From Spirochaetales bacterium (GTDB lineage Bacteria; Spirochaetota; Spirochaetia; DSM-27196; SLAA01), in contig SLAA01000229.1 of assembly GCA_007127105.1 (NCBI GenBank), positions 1-50,620 of the forward strand: a stretch of 50,620 nt of DNA, read 5' to 3'. The position numbers and the translations under genes are program-made. Below, piece by piece: positions 17,837 through 26,396 of the stretch. Under the pieces are notes generated by a model. It was given only the letters and a program-made list of their open reading frames with translations, did not search any database and was not told the DNA's origin. Numbering within the stretch: the first letter of the stretch is position 1; every line of letters begins with the position of its first letter.

Positions 17837-18711
17837 AGCCGATCCGAGTATTTGCCGTTATCATCGTAGTTTTTGCCGCGGTCATCGGTGGCGCAATGGG
17901 TGTGAGCACCGCGCTGTCGATGGCGAGGCCGGTGGAACCACAGCCGACCGTCGAGCCCGACGCCGCACAGCTGCCGCACCCGGAGTTTGATCTGTCATTG
18001 AGTGAGCTCCGAGAGCTGGTGTCAACGGCACCCGTGGAGGCCCAAGAGGCAGTTCTTGCCCGACCTCAGTACTTTCTTGAGCTCATGAAGCAAGCACTGG
18101 GACTACCCGCCGACTTTCTGGTGCTGGTGGACAAGCAGAACCGACTTCCCGCAGATTACGTTCCGCACGACCTGGTGCGTCTGAATGAGTATTCGAACCG
18201 GATCCTGCTGAACCGATCAGATCTCAGCCTGCGCATGGTTCTTATGCCGGACCTCCTGGCCATGATTGAGGCGGCGGAGCAGGACGGCGTTTCGCTCCTG
18301 GTCTCCTCCACCTACCGCTCCTACGACTACCAGGCTGGCCTCTTTCAACGTAACGTCGAGCGCTTTGGCGAGGAGCGAGCACGGACCTTTTCAGCCGAAC
18401 CGGGCGCGTCACAGCATCAGCTTGGCACCGCAATAGACTTTGGCGACATTACGCCCGCCTTTGCCGAGACGGCCGCCGGGCGCTGGGTGAGAGACAACGC
18501 CCACAACTTTGGCTTCTCGCTTTCCTACCCACAGGGCTTTGAGGAACTCACTGGTTACATTTGGGAACCGTGGCACTACCGCTGGATCACTCGGCTTGGA
18601 ACGGAGATAGAGCGGGAGTTCTTTGGTGGAATACAGCAGTACCTCCTTGAGTTTTTCAATGCTGCCGAGCCGCGCCTCCGCAGCGCGCTGGAAGCCGGTA
18701 ACAGGGAGTAA
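17833..18711 (+). CDS. D-alanyl-D-alanine carboxypeptidase, VanY/M15B family
   Basis: 'SSTYRSYDYQAGLFQRNV...PGASQHQLGTAIDFGD...EPWHYRWI' M15B motifs; N-terminal TM. 4-bp overlap with lon. Confidence 0.9.
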   Translation: MKPIRVFAVIIVVFAAVIGGAMGVSTALSMARPVEPQPTVEPDAAQLPHPEFDLSLSELRELVSTAPVEAQEAVLARPQYFLELMKQALGLPADFLVLVDKQNRLPADYVPHDLVRLNEYSNRILLNRSDLSLRMVLMPDLLAMIEAAEQDGVSLLVSSTYRSYDYQAGLFQRNVERFGEERARTFSAEPGASQHQLGTAIDFGDITPAFAETAAGRWVRDNAHNFGFSLSYPQGFEELTGYIWEPWHYRWITRLGTEIEREFFGGIQQYLLEFFNAAEPRLRSALEAGNRE

Positions 18712-18717
18712 GGAACC

Positions 18718-19980
18718 ATGGAACTTCTTGCCCCTGCGGGCACGCCGGAAAAACTCCGCTTTGCGTATTTGTATGGCGCCGACGCCGCCTATTTTGGCCT
18801 CGGTGGGCTCTCGCTGCGTGACCGCGCCGGTAACTTTGACGACGGAGACCCTGCCACCCTCGCCACCTCGCTCCGTGTCGCCAAGGGGAGCAAACGCCTT
18901 TACTGCGCGGTGAACCGGTATTTCCAGAATGACGAGCTGCGGGCTTTCGAGGAGCGGCTTGACCAGGTAGCCGAACTCCCGATTGACGCCTTTATAGTCA
19001 GCGACCTTGGTATTGTGCCACTGCTGCGAGCTCGTATGCCAAACTGCGAGCTGCATCTTTCTACTCAAGCTAACTGTACGAACCAGGAAGCGGCACGCAT
19101 GTACCATGACATGGGCTTTTCGCGAATTGTTGCGGCTCGCGAGCTCTCGTTGCGAGAGCTTTCCCAGATCAAAAGCGCGGTGCCAGACCTTGAGCTTGAG
19201 GCCTTTGTCCATGGTGCAATGTGTTTGGCATATTCGGGGCGATGTTTTATCTCCAAGTGGATGGCAGGGCGCTCCGGCAATACCGGTGACTGCGCCCATT
19301 CATGCCGCTGGGAATATGCCTTGCATACTGGCGACATGTACCTGCAGGAACGTGAACGTCCCGACGAGTACTATCCGGTCATAGAGGACGACGGACATAC
19401 TATGATCCTGTCCTCACGGGACCTGTGCCTTATAGACCACCTTGCAGCCTTCCGGGATGCAGGAGTTGACAGCCTGAAAATTGAAGGCCGCATGAAGTCG
19501 GTGTACTACACCGCTGTAGTGACCCGCGCGTACAGAAAGGCTATTGACGCGGTCATGGACACAACAGCGCCAGACCCGGCGCCCTTCCGAGACGCGCTTT
19601 TTGAGGTCAGTCGGCGTGAGTACTCGACCGGTTTCTACTTTGGAAATGAAGCGGTACAGCACCCTACCGAGACGAGTTATCGTGAGGAGTATCGGTTCCT
19701 TGGCGTCCTCGAGGCCAACACCACAGAGGCTGTCGATAGTCCGGTGCCACCACTCTCCTTCACCGCCAAGAATGTCTGCAACATAGATGACGAGATTGAG
19801 GCATTGGGACCCGACACGGCCAAACTCCCTCTGATCAGTCCGGTGTTTCTCGACGAAGACGGCAAGGAGGTAGATGTGATTAAGCCCAGCCGGAGCTACT
19901 CCATCCTGGGCCCCTGCGACTTGAGTCCGGGCATGGTGCTTCGTCGCCGCATTTACGAGAAGGAACGGCTCAAAACCTAG
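18718..19980 (+). CDS. Peptidase U32 family protein
   Basis: 'MELLAPAGTPEKLRFAYLYGADAAYFG' and U32 signature 'LEAFVHGAMCLAYSGRCFISKW...CAHSCRW'. Confidence 0.93.
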   Translation: MELLAPAGTPEKLRFAYLYGADAAYFGLGGLSLRDRAGNFDDGDPATLATSLRVAKGSKRLYCAVNRYFQNDELRAFEERLDQVAELPIDAFIVSDLGIVPLLRARMPNCELHLSTQANCTNQEAARMYHDMGFSRIVAARELSLRELSQIKSAVPDLELEAFVHGAMCLAYSGRCFISKWMAGRSGNTGDCAHSCRWEYALHTGDMYLQERERPDEYYPVIEDDGHTMILSSRDLCLIDHLAAFRDAGVDSLKIEGRMKSVYYTAVVTRAYRKAIDAVMDTTAPDPAPFRDALFEVSRREYSTGFYFGNEAVQHPTETSYREEYRFLGVLEANTTEAVDSPVPPLSFTAKNVCNIDDEIEALGPDTAKLPLISPVFLDEDGKEVDVIKPSRSYSILGPCDLSPGMVLRRRIYEKERLKT

Positions 19981-20010
19981 CCTTGCGTCCGGCTGGCGCT
20001 TCTCTGTGTC

Positions 20011-20039
20011 TTGTCATTCGCGTTCAGCCACGGTATTCT
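20011..20039 (+). promoter_or_regulatory. Putative promoter abutting the DUF1015 gene start
   Basis: TTGTCA (20011-20016), 17-nt spacer, TATTCT (20034-20039); ATG at 20048. Confidence 0.5.
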
Positions 20040-20047
20040 TCCCAGAT

Positions 20048-21376
20048 ATGCACAGTTTAGAACAACGAATGGCCCATCTCGGTATCGCGGTACCGGAGCT
20101 TCTGCTTCCGAATTCCAATATCGACATGGAGCGCTGGGCGGTTATTGCCTGTGACCAGCATACCGCGAGCCCGGACTACTGGAACAAGGTAGAGGATCTT
20201 GTGGCAGAAGCGCCCTCCACCCTGCGGCTCATTTTCCCTGAGATATACCTGAACGACGCCGACAAAGATCAACGAATTGCCGCGATCAAGGAAAACATGG
20301 TGCGGTATCTCGCAGATAATGTCTTTGCCGCCCCCACCGAAACGGCCGTGTATATTGAACGTGACACTGGACGGGGAACGCCACGACGTGGACTACTCCT
20401 GAGTTTCGATCTTGAGCAGTACGACTACTCGCCCGACTCGGACAGTCTCATACGTGCTACCGAAGGAACTATTCTTGACCGCATACCCCCGCGGATGGCT
20501 GTTCGACGCGGTGCAGCACTGGAGTCGCCTCACATCATGGTGCTTGTAGACGACCCTGACCACAGCGTCATGGCTCCTTGGCACGAAGTCGCTGCAGACT
20601 CGAGCCGGGAGCTGCTGTACGAGACACAGCTCATGGCAGGTGGCGGATACATTAAGGGATATAGGGTTGGGGAATCGGAGCTCGAGTGCGTTGTAGATGC
20701 ACTTGAGGCACTCCAGGCTCCGGAGAGACTTGCCGAACGGTACGGCGCTGGTGGGCGCTTGCTCTTTGCAATGGGCGACGGGAACCACTCGCTTGCCACC
20801 GCTAAAGCGATATGGGAAGAACTAAAGGCCAATGGCGCAGACCCTGAGACACATCCGGCACGTTGGGCCTTGGCTGAACTGGTGAACCTGCATGACCCGG
20901 CGCTGCTGTTTGAGCCCATACATAGAGTTGTGCTCAGCGTCGATCTGGCCCGTTTTCTAAGAGCAGTGCGAGACTGCCCTGACTGGGAGTATGAGCCAAC
21001 CGGAGCGGCGCTGGGCACCCCACCTGAAACCGCACCAGAAGGAAGCATCCTTTTTCTGAGTCCTGCCGAGTCTGGCATACTTCACCTCAAAGACAAAGCA
21101 CGGCTTGCGGCCGCTACGGCTCAGGAGTTTCTGGACTCGTTCACCGCTTCCACGCCCAACGGTGAGCAGCCCGAGATAGACTATATCCATGGTTCAGCTA
21201 CCGTGGCCTCACAGGTTGAGGAGCATGATGCAGTGGGTTTTATTTTGCCTGAGTTTGACAAGAACAGCCTGTTTCGCACGGTTGCGCGTGAAGGCACATT
21301 GCCCCGCAAGTCTTTCTCTATGGGGGTAGCCGCCGAGAAACGCTACTACCTCGAGTGCCGGAAGATTCTCACCTGA
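20048..21376 (+). CDS. DUF1015 family protein
   Basis: 'WAVIACDQHTASPDYWNKVEDLV', 'LFAMGDGNHSLATAKAIWEEL', 'LVNLHDPALLFEPIHRVV' are DUF1015 hallmarks. The ORF track lists an upstream start at 20006. Confidence 0.85.
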   Translation: MHSLEQRMAHLGIAVPELLLPNSNIDMERWAVIACDQHTASPDYWNKVEDLVAEAPSTLRLIFPEIYLNDADKDQRIAAIKENMVRYLADNVFAAPTETAVYIERDTGRGTPRRGLLLSFDLEQYDYSPDSDSLIRATEGTILDRIPPRMAVRRGAALESPHIMVLVDDPDHSVMAPWHEVAADSSRELLYETQLMAGGGYIKGYRVGESELECVVDALEALQAPERLAERYGAGGRLLFAMGDGNHSLATAKAIWEELKANGADPETHPARWALAELVNLHDPALLFEPIHRVVLSVDLARFLRAVRDCPDWEYEPTGAALGTPPETAPEGSILFLSPAESGILHLKDKARLAAATAQEFLDSFTASTPNGEQPEIDYIHGSATVASQVEEHDAVGFILPEFDKNSLFRTVAREGTLPRKSFSMGVAAEKRYYLECRKILT

Positions 21377-21417
21377 CGCGTGGATCGCCGACATGATATA
21401 CTAAGGGTGGGAATGCG

Positions 21418-22365
21418 ATGAAAACCTCGATCGCCATTGCGTTGTTGCTGCTTCTGTCACTCAGTGTTTCGGCGCAACAACAAAGAACACAGCTTGTCTT
21501 CGCTTTTGTGGGTATTTCCTCCTTAGATGAGGAAATTAGCCAGGCGGAAATACGTGTGCTCGAGAATCGCCTCACTACAGCACTTGTAGGCATTGCTGAG
21601 TCGCAGGGCTACAGCATCATTATCCCTCGTAACCGGGATCTCATTCGCAACGAGTTAGAACTCAGCCACAATGCTGGCCAGATAGGCAGGGGTCCGGAAC
21701 TCGCTGAGCTTGTCGCGGCCCATGGCGTAGTTGCCGGTGAAATTCATCGGGTATCAGGACAGTACTTCCTGGACTTGCAGGTGATTGCGACCGCCAGTGG
21801 CGATACCCTCTTTGCTTATAGTTCAGACTACGAGACCTACCTTGAAGCCTTAGACGGCGGGCGAGACGCTATGTATGCCCTCTTTGACCTTGAGGTCCGT
21901 GAAGCGTATGAGGGTGCTCTGGCGGAACGCGAGTCCAGAGCGTTCTCACCAAACCGCACCGAAACAGATCGATTTTATCAAGAGCCGTCTACCGAGCTGC
22001 TTATCGGACGTTGGTCGGGCGATGTCGGAATTGACCATATAGAACTGTTTCCTGATGGTCGCGGTTTAGCGCGTATTCCCGGCGGTCACACAATGCGGCT
22101 GCGCTTTGAAACACAGGCAGATCAAATTGTGGTTGTTCAGGACGAGCCCAACGCACCCAAACTGTACTTGGGGAGCTTTCCCTACAGTCTTGCTGTCCAA
22201 ATTGTGGAGCTTGCGCGTCCTATGCGCTGGATCTTCCGCCTCAGTCGAGATGGCACCCAGCTTATCGGTAGCAAGGAGACAACCTCGGTACGCGTTGAAC
22301 AGGGTCGGGTGGTTGCTGCGGACAATAGTTTCTCGCGCGCCGCTGCATGGGAACGACTCCCCTAG
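21418..22365 (+). CDS. Secreted protein of unknown function (CsgG/LpoB-like N-terminal region suspected)
   Basis: Signal peptide 'MKTSIAIALLLLLSLSVSAQQ'; 'LVFAFVGISSLDEEISQAEIRVLENRLTTALVGIAESQGYSIIIPRNRDLIRNELELS'. Confidence 0.6.
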   Translation: MKTSIAIALLLLLSLSVSAQQQRTQLVFAFVGISSLDEEISQAEIRVLENRLTTALVGIAESQGYSIIIPRNRDLIRNELELSHNAGQIGRGPELAELVAAHGVVAGEIHRVSGQYFLDLQVIATASGDTLFAYSSDYETYLEALDGGRDAMYALFDLEVREAYEGALAERESRAFSPNRTETDRFYQEPSTELLIGRWSGDVGIDHIELFPDGRGLARIPGGHTMRLRFETQADQIVVVQDEPNAPKLYLGSFPYSLAVQIVELARPMRWIFRLSRDGTQLIGSKETTSVRVEQGRVVAADNSFSRAAAWERLP

Positions 22366-22387
22366 GTCCGCTAACTCACCCTGTCCC

Positions 22388-22927
22388 CTAACTCACTTTC
22401 CGCGGCTGCACTACCGCCCCGTTTATACCTCTGCCAGAGCGAACACACTGTACGTCGTTGAGAGCAGGAACGCTGCCACGGTTTTGCAGGCGCCGTGTAG
22501 TAGCTCTACCCCGCGCCATCCCCAGAGCTAGTACCAGGAGCCCCACACTCAGAGCAGCAGCCCTAATCCATGGATAGTGGTTAGGCCCCTTGCCGATTGG
22601 GCGGATCATGCGTCCAGGACTGGCACTTTCGCCGAGGCGGTTAGGATTCGGGTAACCTTCCACTCTGATCACACCCTCGTTGGCCCGGTACAAGCCAATA
22701 CCACGCCCCTCCATCACTATCACTTCCGAAAGTGTCCGCAGATCCTCTATACGTCGCAGCAGCTGGTCGTTCCTGCGTTCGAGGTCTGCAACGTTGGCTT
22801 GAAGTTGCTCTGCATAGTCGTTGTGCCGCCTGTGTTCGAGAATTCCATACGAGGAAAAGACGAGAGTCAGGGCTAAGTAGGTCAAGGCCGTTGCACAGAG
22901 TGCCGTGAGTAAGGAATTTCGCGTCAT
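22388..22927 (-). CDS. Small membrane protein with TM-coiled-coil-TM layout, FtsL/DivIC-like arrangement
   Basis: 'LLTALCATALTYLALTLVFSSYGIL' then coil 'LQANVADLERRNDQLLRRIEDLRTLSE'; SD AAAGGAAAGAG before ATG 22927. The ORF track lists 22993. Confidence 0.55.
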   Translation of the reverse strand: MTRNSLLTALCATALTYLALTLVFSSYGILEHRRHNDYAEQLQANVADLERRNDQLLRRIEDLRTLSEVIVMEGRGIGLYRANEGVIRVEGYPNPNRLGESASPGRMIRPIGKGPNHYPWIRAAALSVGLLVLALGMARGRATTRRLQNRGSVPALNDVQCVRSGRGINGAVVQPRKVS

Positions 22928-22972
22928 ATCTCTTTCCTTTATAACGGTGTTCCTGTACGGCGGCTTTAGATA

Positions 22973-23001
22973 TTGACAAGCAAAAACCCTCAAGGTACCT
23001 T
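22973..23001 (+). promoter_or_regulatory. Sigma70-type promoter for the acidic-protein operon, overlapped by a dyad
   Basis: TTGACA (22973-22978), 17 nt, TACCTT (22996-23001). Confidence 0.6.
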
Positions 23002-23080
23002 AGTTTTTGCGGTTCACTAGGGCGAAAGAGTTGCCGATACATCCTATGTAGGACTTAACCTCATCGCCTAGGAGTGTTTC

Positions 23081-25339
23081 ATGGCCGTCGACGAAACTAC
23101 ATTCGGCAATACCAACGCCGACGAACTATCCGAGTCCGAGCTCGAGCAATACGGAGTCTGGGTGAAATCTGCCCCTGAAAATCTCGACGAGGACGGTGAT
23201 GACTCCTTGCAGCTCGAAGACTTCTCGGTCGACGAGCTTGAAGACTCTGCTAGAAGTTTCCTTGGCGAAGAAGAAGAAGAAGAGTCGCAACAGAGCTCTG
23301 CGTTTGACGAGGACGTTTTTGATGAAGTGCCGGTGTTCAGCGACGAGGAAGAAGACCTCTTGGCCGAGCTCGAGCGCTCCGGCCCGTCCGAGACCGAAGC
23401 CGGACTGGACACCGAGCTACCAGGCGACGACAGCTTTGAGTTTTCTGGCGGAAAGAGTTATGCTCTTGACATAGAGGACTCCGCTTCTGACCTGTCCCAA
23501 CCTGGACAGATTAGTGAGGAGTTCGGTGCCGAACAGGAAGGCTTTGACGATATTGAACAAGAGTTCAACGCGGTGGAGCCTGGGGAAGACTCCTTCAGTA
23601 TGGGAGAAGCACTTGGGGTACCGGGAGAACAAGATGAGTTTTCTGGCGGCGACTACCCGGATCTTGATGACTATCCCAATCTGGATTTGGACTCTACCTC
23701 ACTGCCAGATGACGAAGAAAGCGACGACTACGACGATATTCAGATAGATCTTGATCATGATTCAAGTATCCCTGAACTTGAACTTGATGAGCCCACCGAT
23801 CAAGGTGTGGCGGACCTTACGCCAGATGAGGAACAGCTTCTTCGTGACGCTGAAGACTCAGTTGAAGCAACCGAGAAGGATGATGAAATGGATCAAGCCG
23901 CCTATAGACTCCTGGAACAGATACAGGGGGAGATTGCCAGTATCAAAGAGGATCTTCACGAACTTCGTGAGGACGTAGCCGATATTCGTGCATCTCGTGC
24001 CATGGGAACCCCGGTGACTGCAGGAACCGCTACCGACGCAGAACCCAAAGTGCAGGGTTCGGAAGAAGGCTCAGGCTTGCTTGACCCCGGCTTCTTTGAA
24101 GAGGACGAAGACGAGACCATTGCCCTAACCGGCGATGAACTTGATAATATTCTTAATACCGCTGACTTTGTTGAGACTACGGGAGAGCCTACCCCGGTCG
24201 ACGACTCCCTTCACGAAAGCCCCGAAGCTGGCTTGGAACTTGACGAGATCGATCTTGAAGAAACGGATCTTGAGTCCGACTTTGATGTCTCGTTTGAGCA
24301 GGAAACACCGGAAAGCGCGGAAGTCCTGGATGAAGAGCTGCCCCAGGAAGACATCATTCCTATGGATCTCGAGGACAGCGACAGTGAAACGGTCGATTTT
24401 GATGTATCTGACCTTGATGACGACGACGAGATTACCATCGATCTTGCCGACAGTGACGAGCCGGAGACCGCAGCCATTGCGGATGACGAGCAGGACATTG
24501 AAATTGGCGACGACTTGGATCTTGGCGACCTGGAGTCTGAGCTTGACGAGCTTGAGAGCGAGGACATATCCCTTCCTGTTGAACCATCTGCGGAGGACAG
24601 TACCGAGGCACCCATTGAGGAGATCTCGATTGACGATGAGTTCGACATGATGGAAGAGGAGGCAGAGTCCGACGAGACTCCCGCCGGATTCCCTGGCGAT
24701 GATGAAGCGGCCCTGGAAGTTGAAACCCCTCCCACCGATACCTCCGAGATAGACACGCTTGCACAACTCGACATCGATTCCGAACTTGCCGATATAGAAG
24801 ACCTCAAGGACAGTCCGGATGACACCGTCGCCGACACGAGTGAAATTGACGATATCTCTATTGCATTTCCGGACGAAGACGAGAGCGAAACCCCTGCCGA
24901 AGATGTTGAAACCGGACTCGACATAGACGAGGACGAGTTCGAGATAGATGATGAGCTTGATCTCGAGGAAGACACCCTTGAGCTCGAAGAAGACGAGCTC
25001 GAAGAAGACGAGCTTGGAGAGGTTGAGGCTAGTGACGATGAGCTCGAGGAAGAGGAACTCGGGGATGTTGAAATCACGGACGATGAGCTCGAGGAAGACA
25101 CCGACACCGAGCCAGCCTTCACCGCTCACAGTCTGACAGATACCATGGCCGCCGCGCAGGAGGCAGCAGAGAACGATTCCGAACTCAGTGAGGATCTTCG
25201 TGAAGAAATCCGAGCCGTCCTCCGTTATATGGATCAACTGCTTGAGTCGCTCCCGGAGGACAAGATTCAGGAGTTTGCGTCTTCAGAACACTTTGAGGTG
25301 TACAAAAAACTCTTTGAAGAACTAGGACTGGAAACCTAA
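23081..25339 (+). CDS. Very large, extremely acidic protein with central coiled coil and conserved-looking C-terminal helical domain
   Basis: SD AGGAG before ATG; long Asp/Glu-rich repeats; coil 'MDQAAYRLLEQIQGEIASIKEDLHELREDVADIRA'; C-terminus 'REEIRAVLRYMDQLLESLPEDKIQEFASSEHFEVYKKLFEELG'. Confidence 0.9.
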   Translation: MAVDETTFGNTNADELSESELEQYGVWVKSAPENLDEDGDDSLQLEDFSVDELEDSARSFLGEEEEEESQQSSAFDEDVFDEVPVFSDEEEDLLAELERSGPSETEAGLDTELPGDDSFEFSGGKSYALDIEDSASDLSQPGQISEEFGAEQEGFDDIEQEFNAVEPGEDSFSMGEALGVPGEQDEFSGGDYPDLDDYPNLDLDSTSLPDDEESDDYDDIQIDLDHDSSIPELELDEPTDQGVADLTPDEEQLLRDAEDSVEATEKDDEMDQAAYRLLEQIQGEIASIKEDLHELREDVADIRASRAMGTPVTAGTATDAEPKVQGSEEGSGLLDPGFFEEDEDETIALTGDELDNILNTADFVETTGEPTPVDDSLHESPEAGLELDEIDLEETDLESDFDVSFEQETPESAEVLDEELPQEDIIPMDLEDSDSETVDFDVSDLDDDDEITIDLADSDEPETAAIADDEQDIEIGDDLDLGDLESELDELESEDISLPVEPSAEDSTEAPIEEISIDDEFDMMEEEAESDETPAGFPGDDEAALEVETPPTDTSEIDTLAQLDIDSELADIEDLKDSPDDTVADTSEIDDISIAFPDEDESETPAEDVETGLDIDEDEFEIDDELDLEEDTLELEEDELEEDELGEVEASDDELEEEELGDVEITDDELEEDTDTEPAFTAHSLTDTMAAAQEAAENDSELSEDLREEIRAVLRYMDQLLESLPEDKIQEFASSEHFEVYKKLFEELGLET

Positions 25340-26396
25340 TGGGGCTCTACCACAAAATTATTACCGAGGGTGGCGAGGTACAGGACTCTGATATTGTGCC
25401 TGCCACGATTGACGAAAAAAAAAACGGATCTTAACTGATCTCCTCTCGGACAAGGACAACGACCCGGACGGACCACAAGCACCGGAACTACGCAGATTTC
25501 TTCGAATAATCAGAGAAATGGGTATGGATCTACGTGCCCCGGTAGAGGTCTTCACCGCGGCCGCCGACTTACTTCGTGTCGCCAAAGGCGCTCTGTTGCT
25601 GAGAAGTCACGATGAAGATAGCTTTGTCGTCTGGGCCTATCGTGGGCTTGATGAGACCACACGCCACCGCCTTGAGTTTCCCCGACACAAACTTCCGGAG
25701 CTTGTGCACAATTTAGGATTGGCATCGGCGACCGACGACAAACAAAGAGCAGCCGCTATCGCCCCATATTTGTCAAACTTGGAGTCATCCATGCTTGGTT
25801 CGGCACTCCTCCTTGCGTTTCCGGAAACTGACCCACAGGCATTACTCCTTGTTCTTGACTCACCGTATCTCACGAGCACCAAAGCGCATGTGGGACTCCT
25901 CCTTGCTGCGGTGGGAGATCCTATAGTTGATGCTTTAGACAACTCGGCAGTACGGCACCTTCGAACAGGCTCCCGCCACCGGCAGCTGAACCGGCGTGGT
26001 TTTACCCAGATAGTTCTTCAGCACATTGAAGCAACCGCTACGGGGGGGCATCTCGTAGCTTTGGACCTGCAACCGGTGCTCGATCACCTGACCAAACAGC
26101 ATCCGGAAATGGATCAGTTTCGTGGCTTTCAGGATCTGTACACGCTTGTTTTGCGAACCCTTGGTGGTGAGTCTTTCGCACTCCGGGCGCCTGCCCAACG
26201 GATTTGGGTCTATGTTCCTGCCGGAACCTCCGAGGATATCGATCTGCTGCTTGCTCACCTTTCCGCTGTCATCCGCACAAAATTCACCCTTGACCCCGCG
26301 CTGAAAATACTCACTCATCAGGATGTAGAGTTGGACTCCACAGCCTTGCAGGCGCAGTCTCAACTCGACAGTATTCTGGCCGATGTTCAAGATTGA
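25339..26396 (+). CDS. GAF-like domain protein split into two frames at an A10 run (frameshifted or phase-variable; downstream ORF 25518-26396)
   Basis: ATG 25339 overlaps the preceding stop (TAATG). Frame 1 stops at 25432-25434; frame 0 is open from the A-run and reads KKRILTDLLSDKDNDPDGPQAPELRRFLRIIREMGMDLRAPVEVF... Confidence 0.65.

Noticed and set aside
22366-22400. Direct repeat CTAACTCAC between convergent genes
   Set aside because: Two short copies only; no further structure.
15463-23048. Shared TACATCCTA / ATGTAGGA-like strings upstream of lon, the acidic-protein gene and the TPR divergent region
   Set aside because: Only about 9 nt with differing promoter positions; could easily be chance without a genome-wide search.
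24211-25122. Antisense Ser-rich ORF (303 aa)
   Set aside because: Poly-Ser is the mirror of GAx/GAG codons in the sense strand; compositional artefact.
24125-25237. Long antisense ORF (370 aa) opposite the acidic-protein gene
   Set aside because: Created by the GA-rich Asp/Glu codons of the true gene; no SD, no domain-like sequence.
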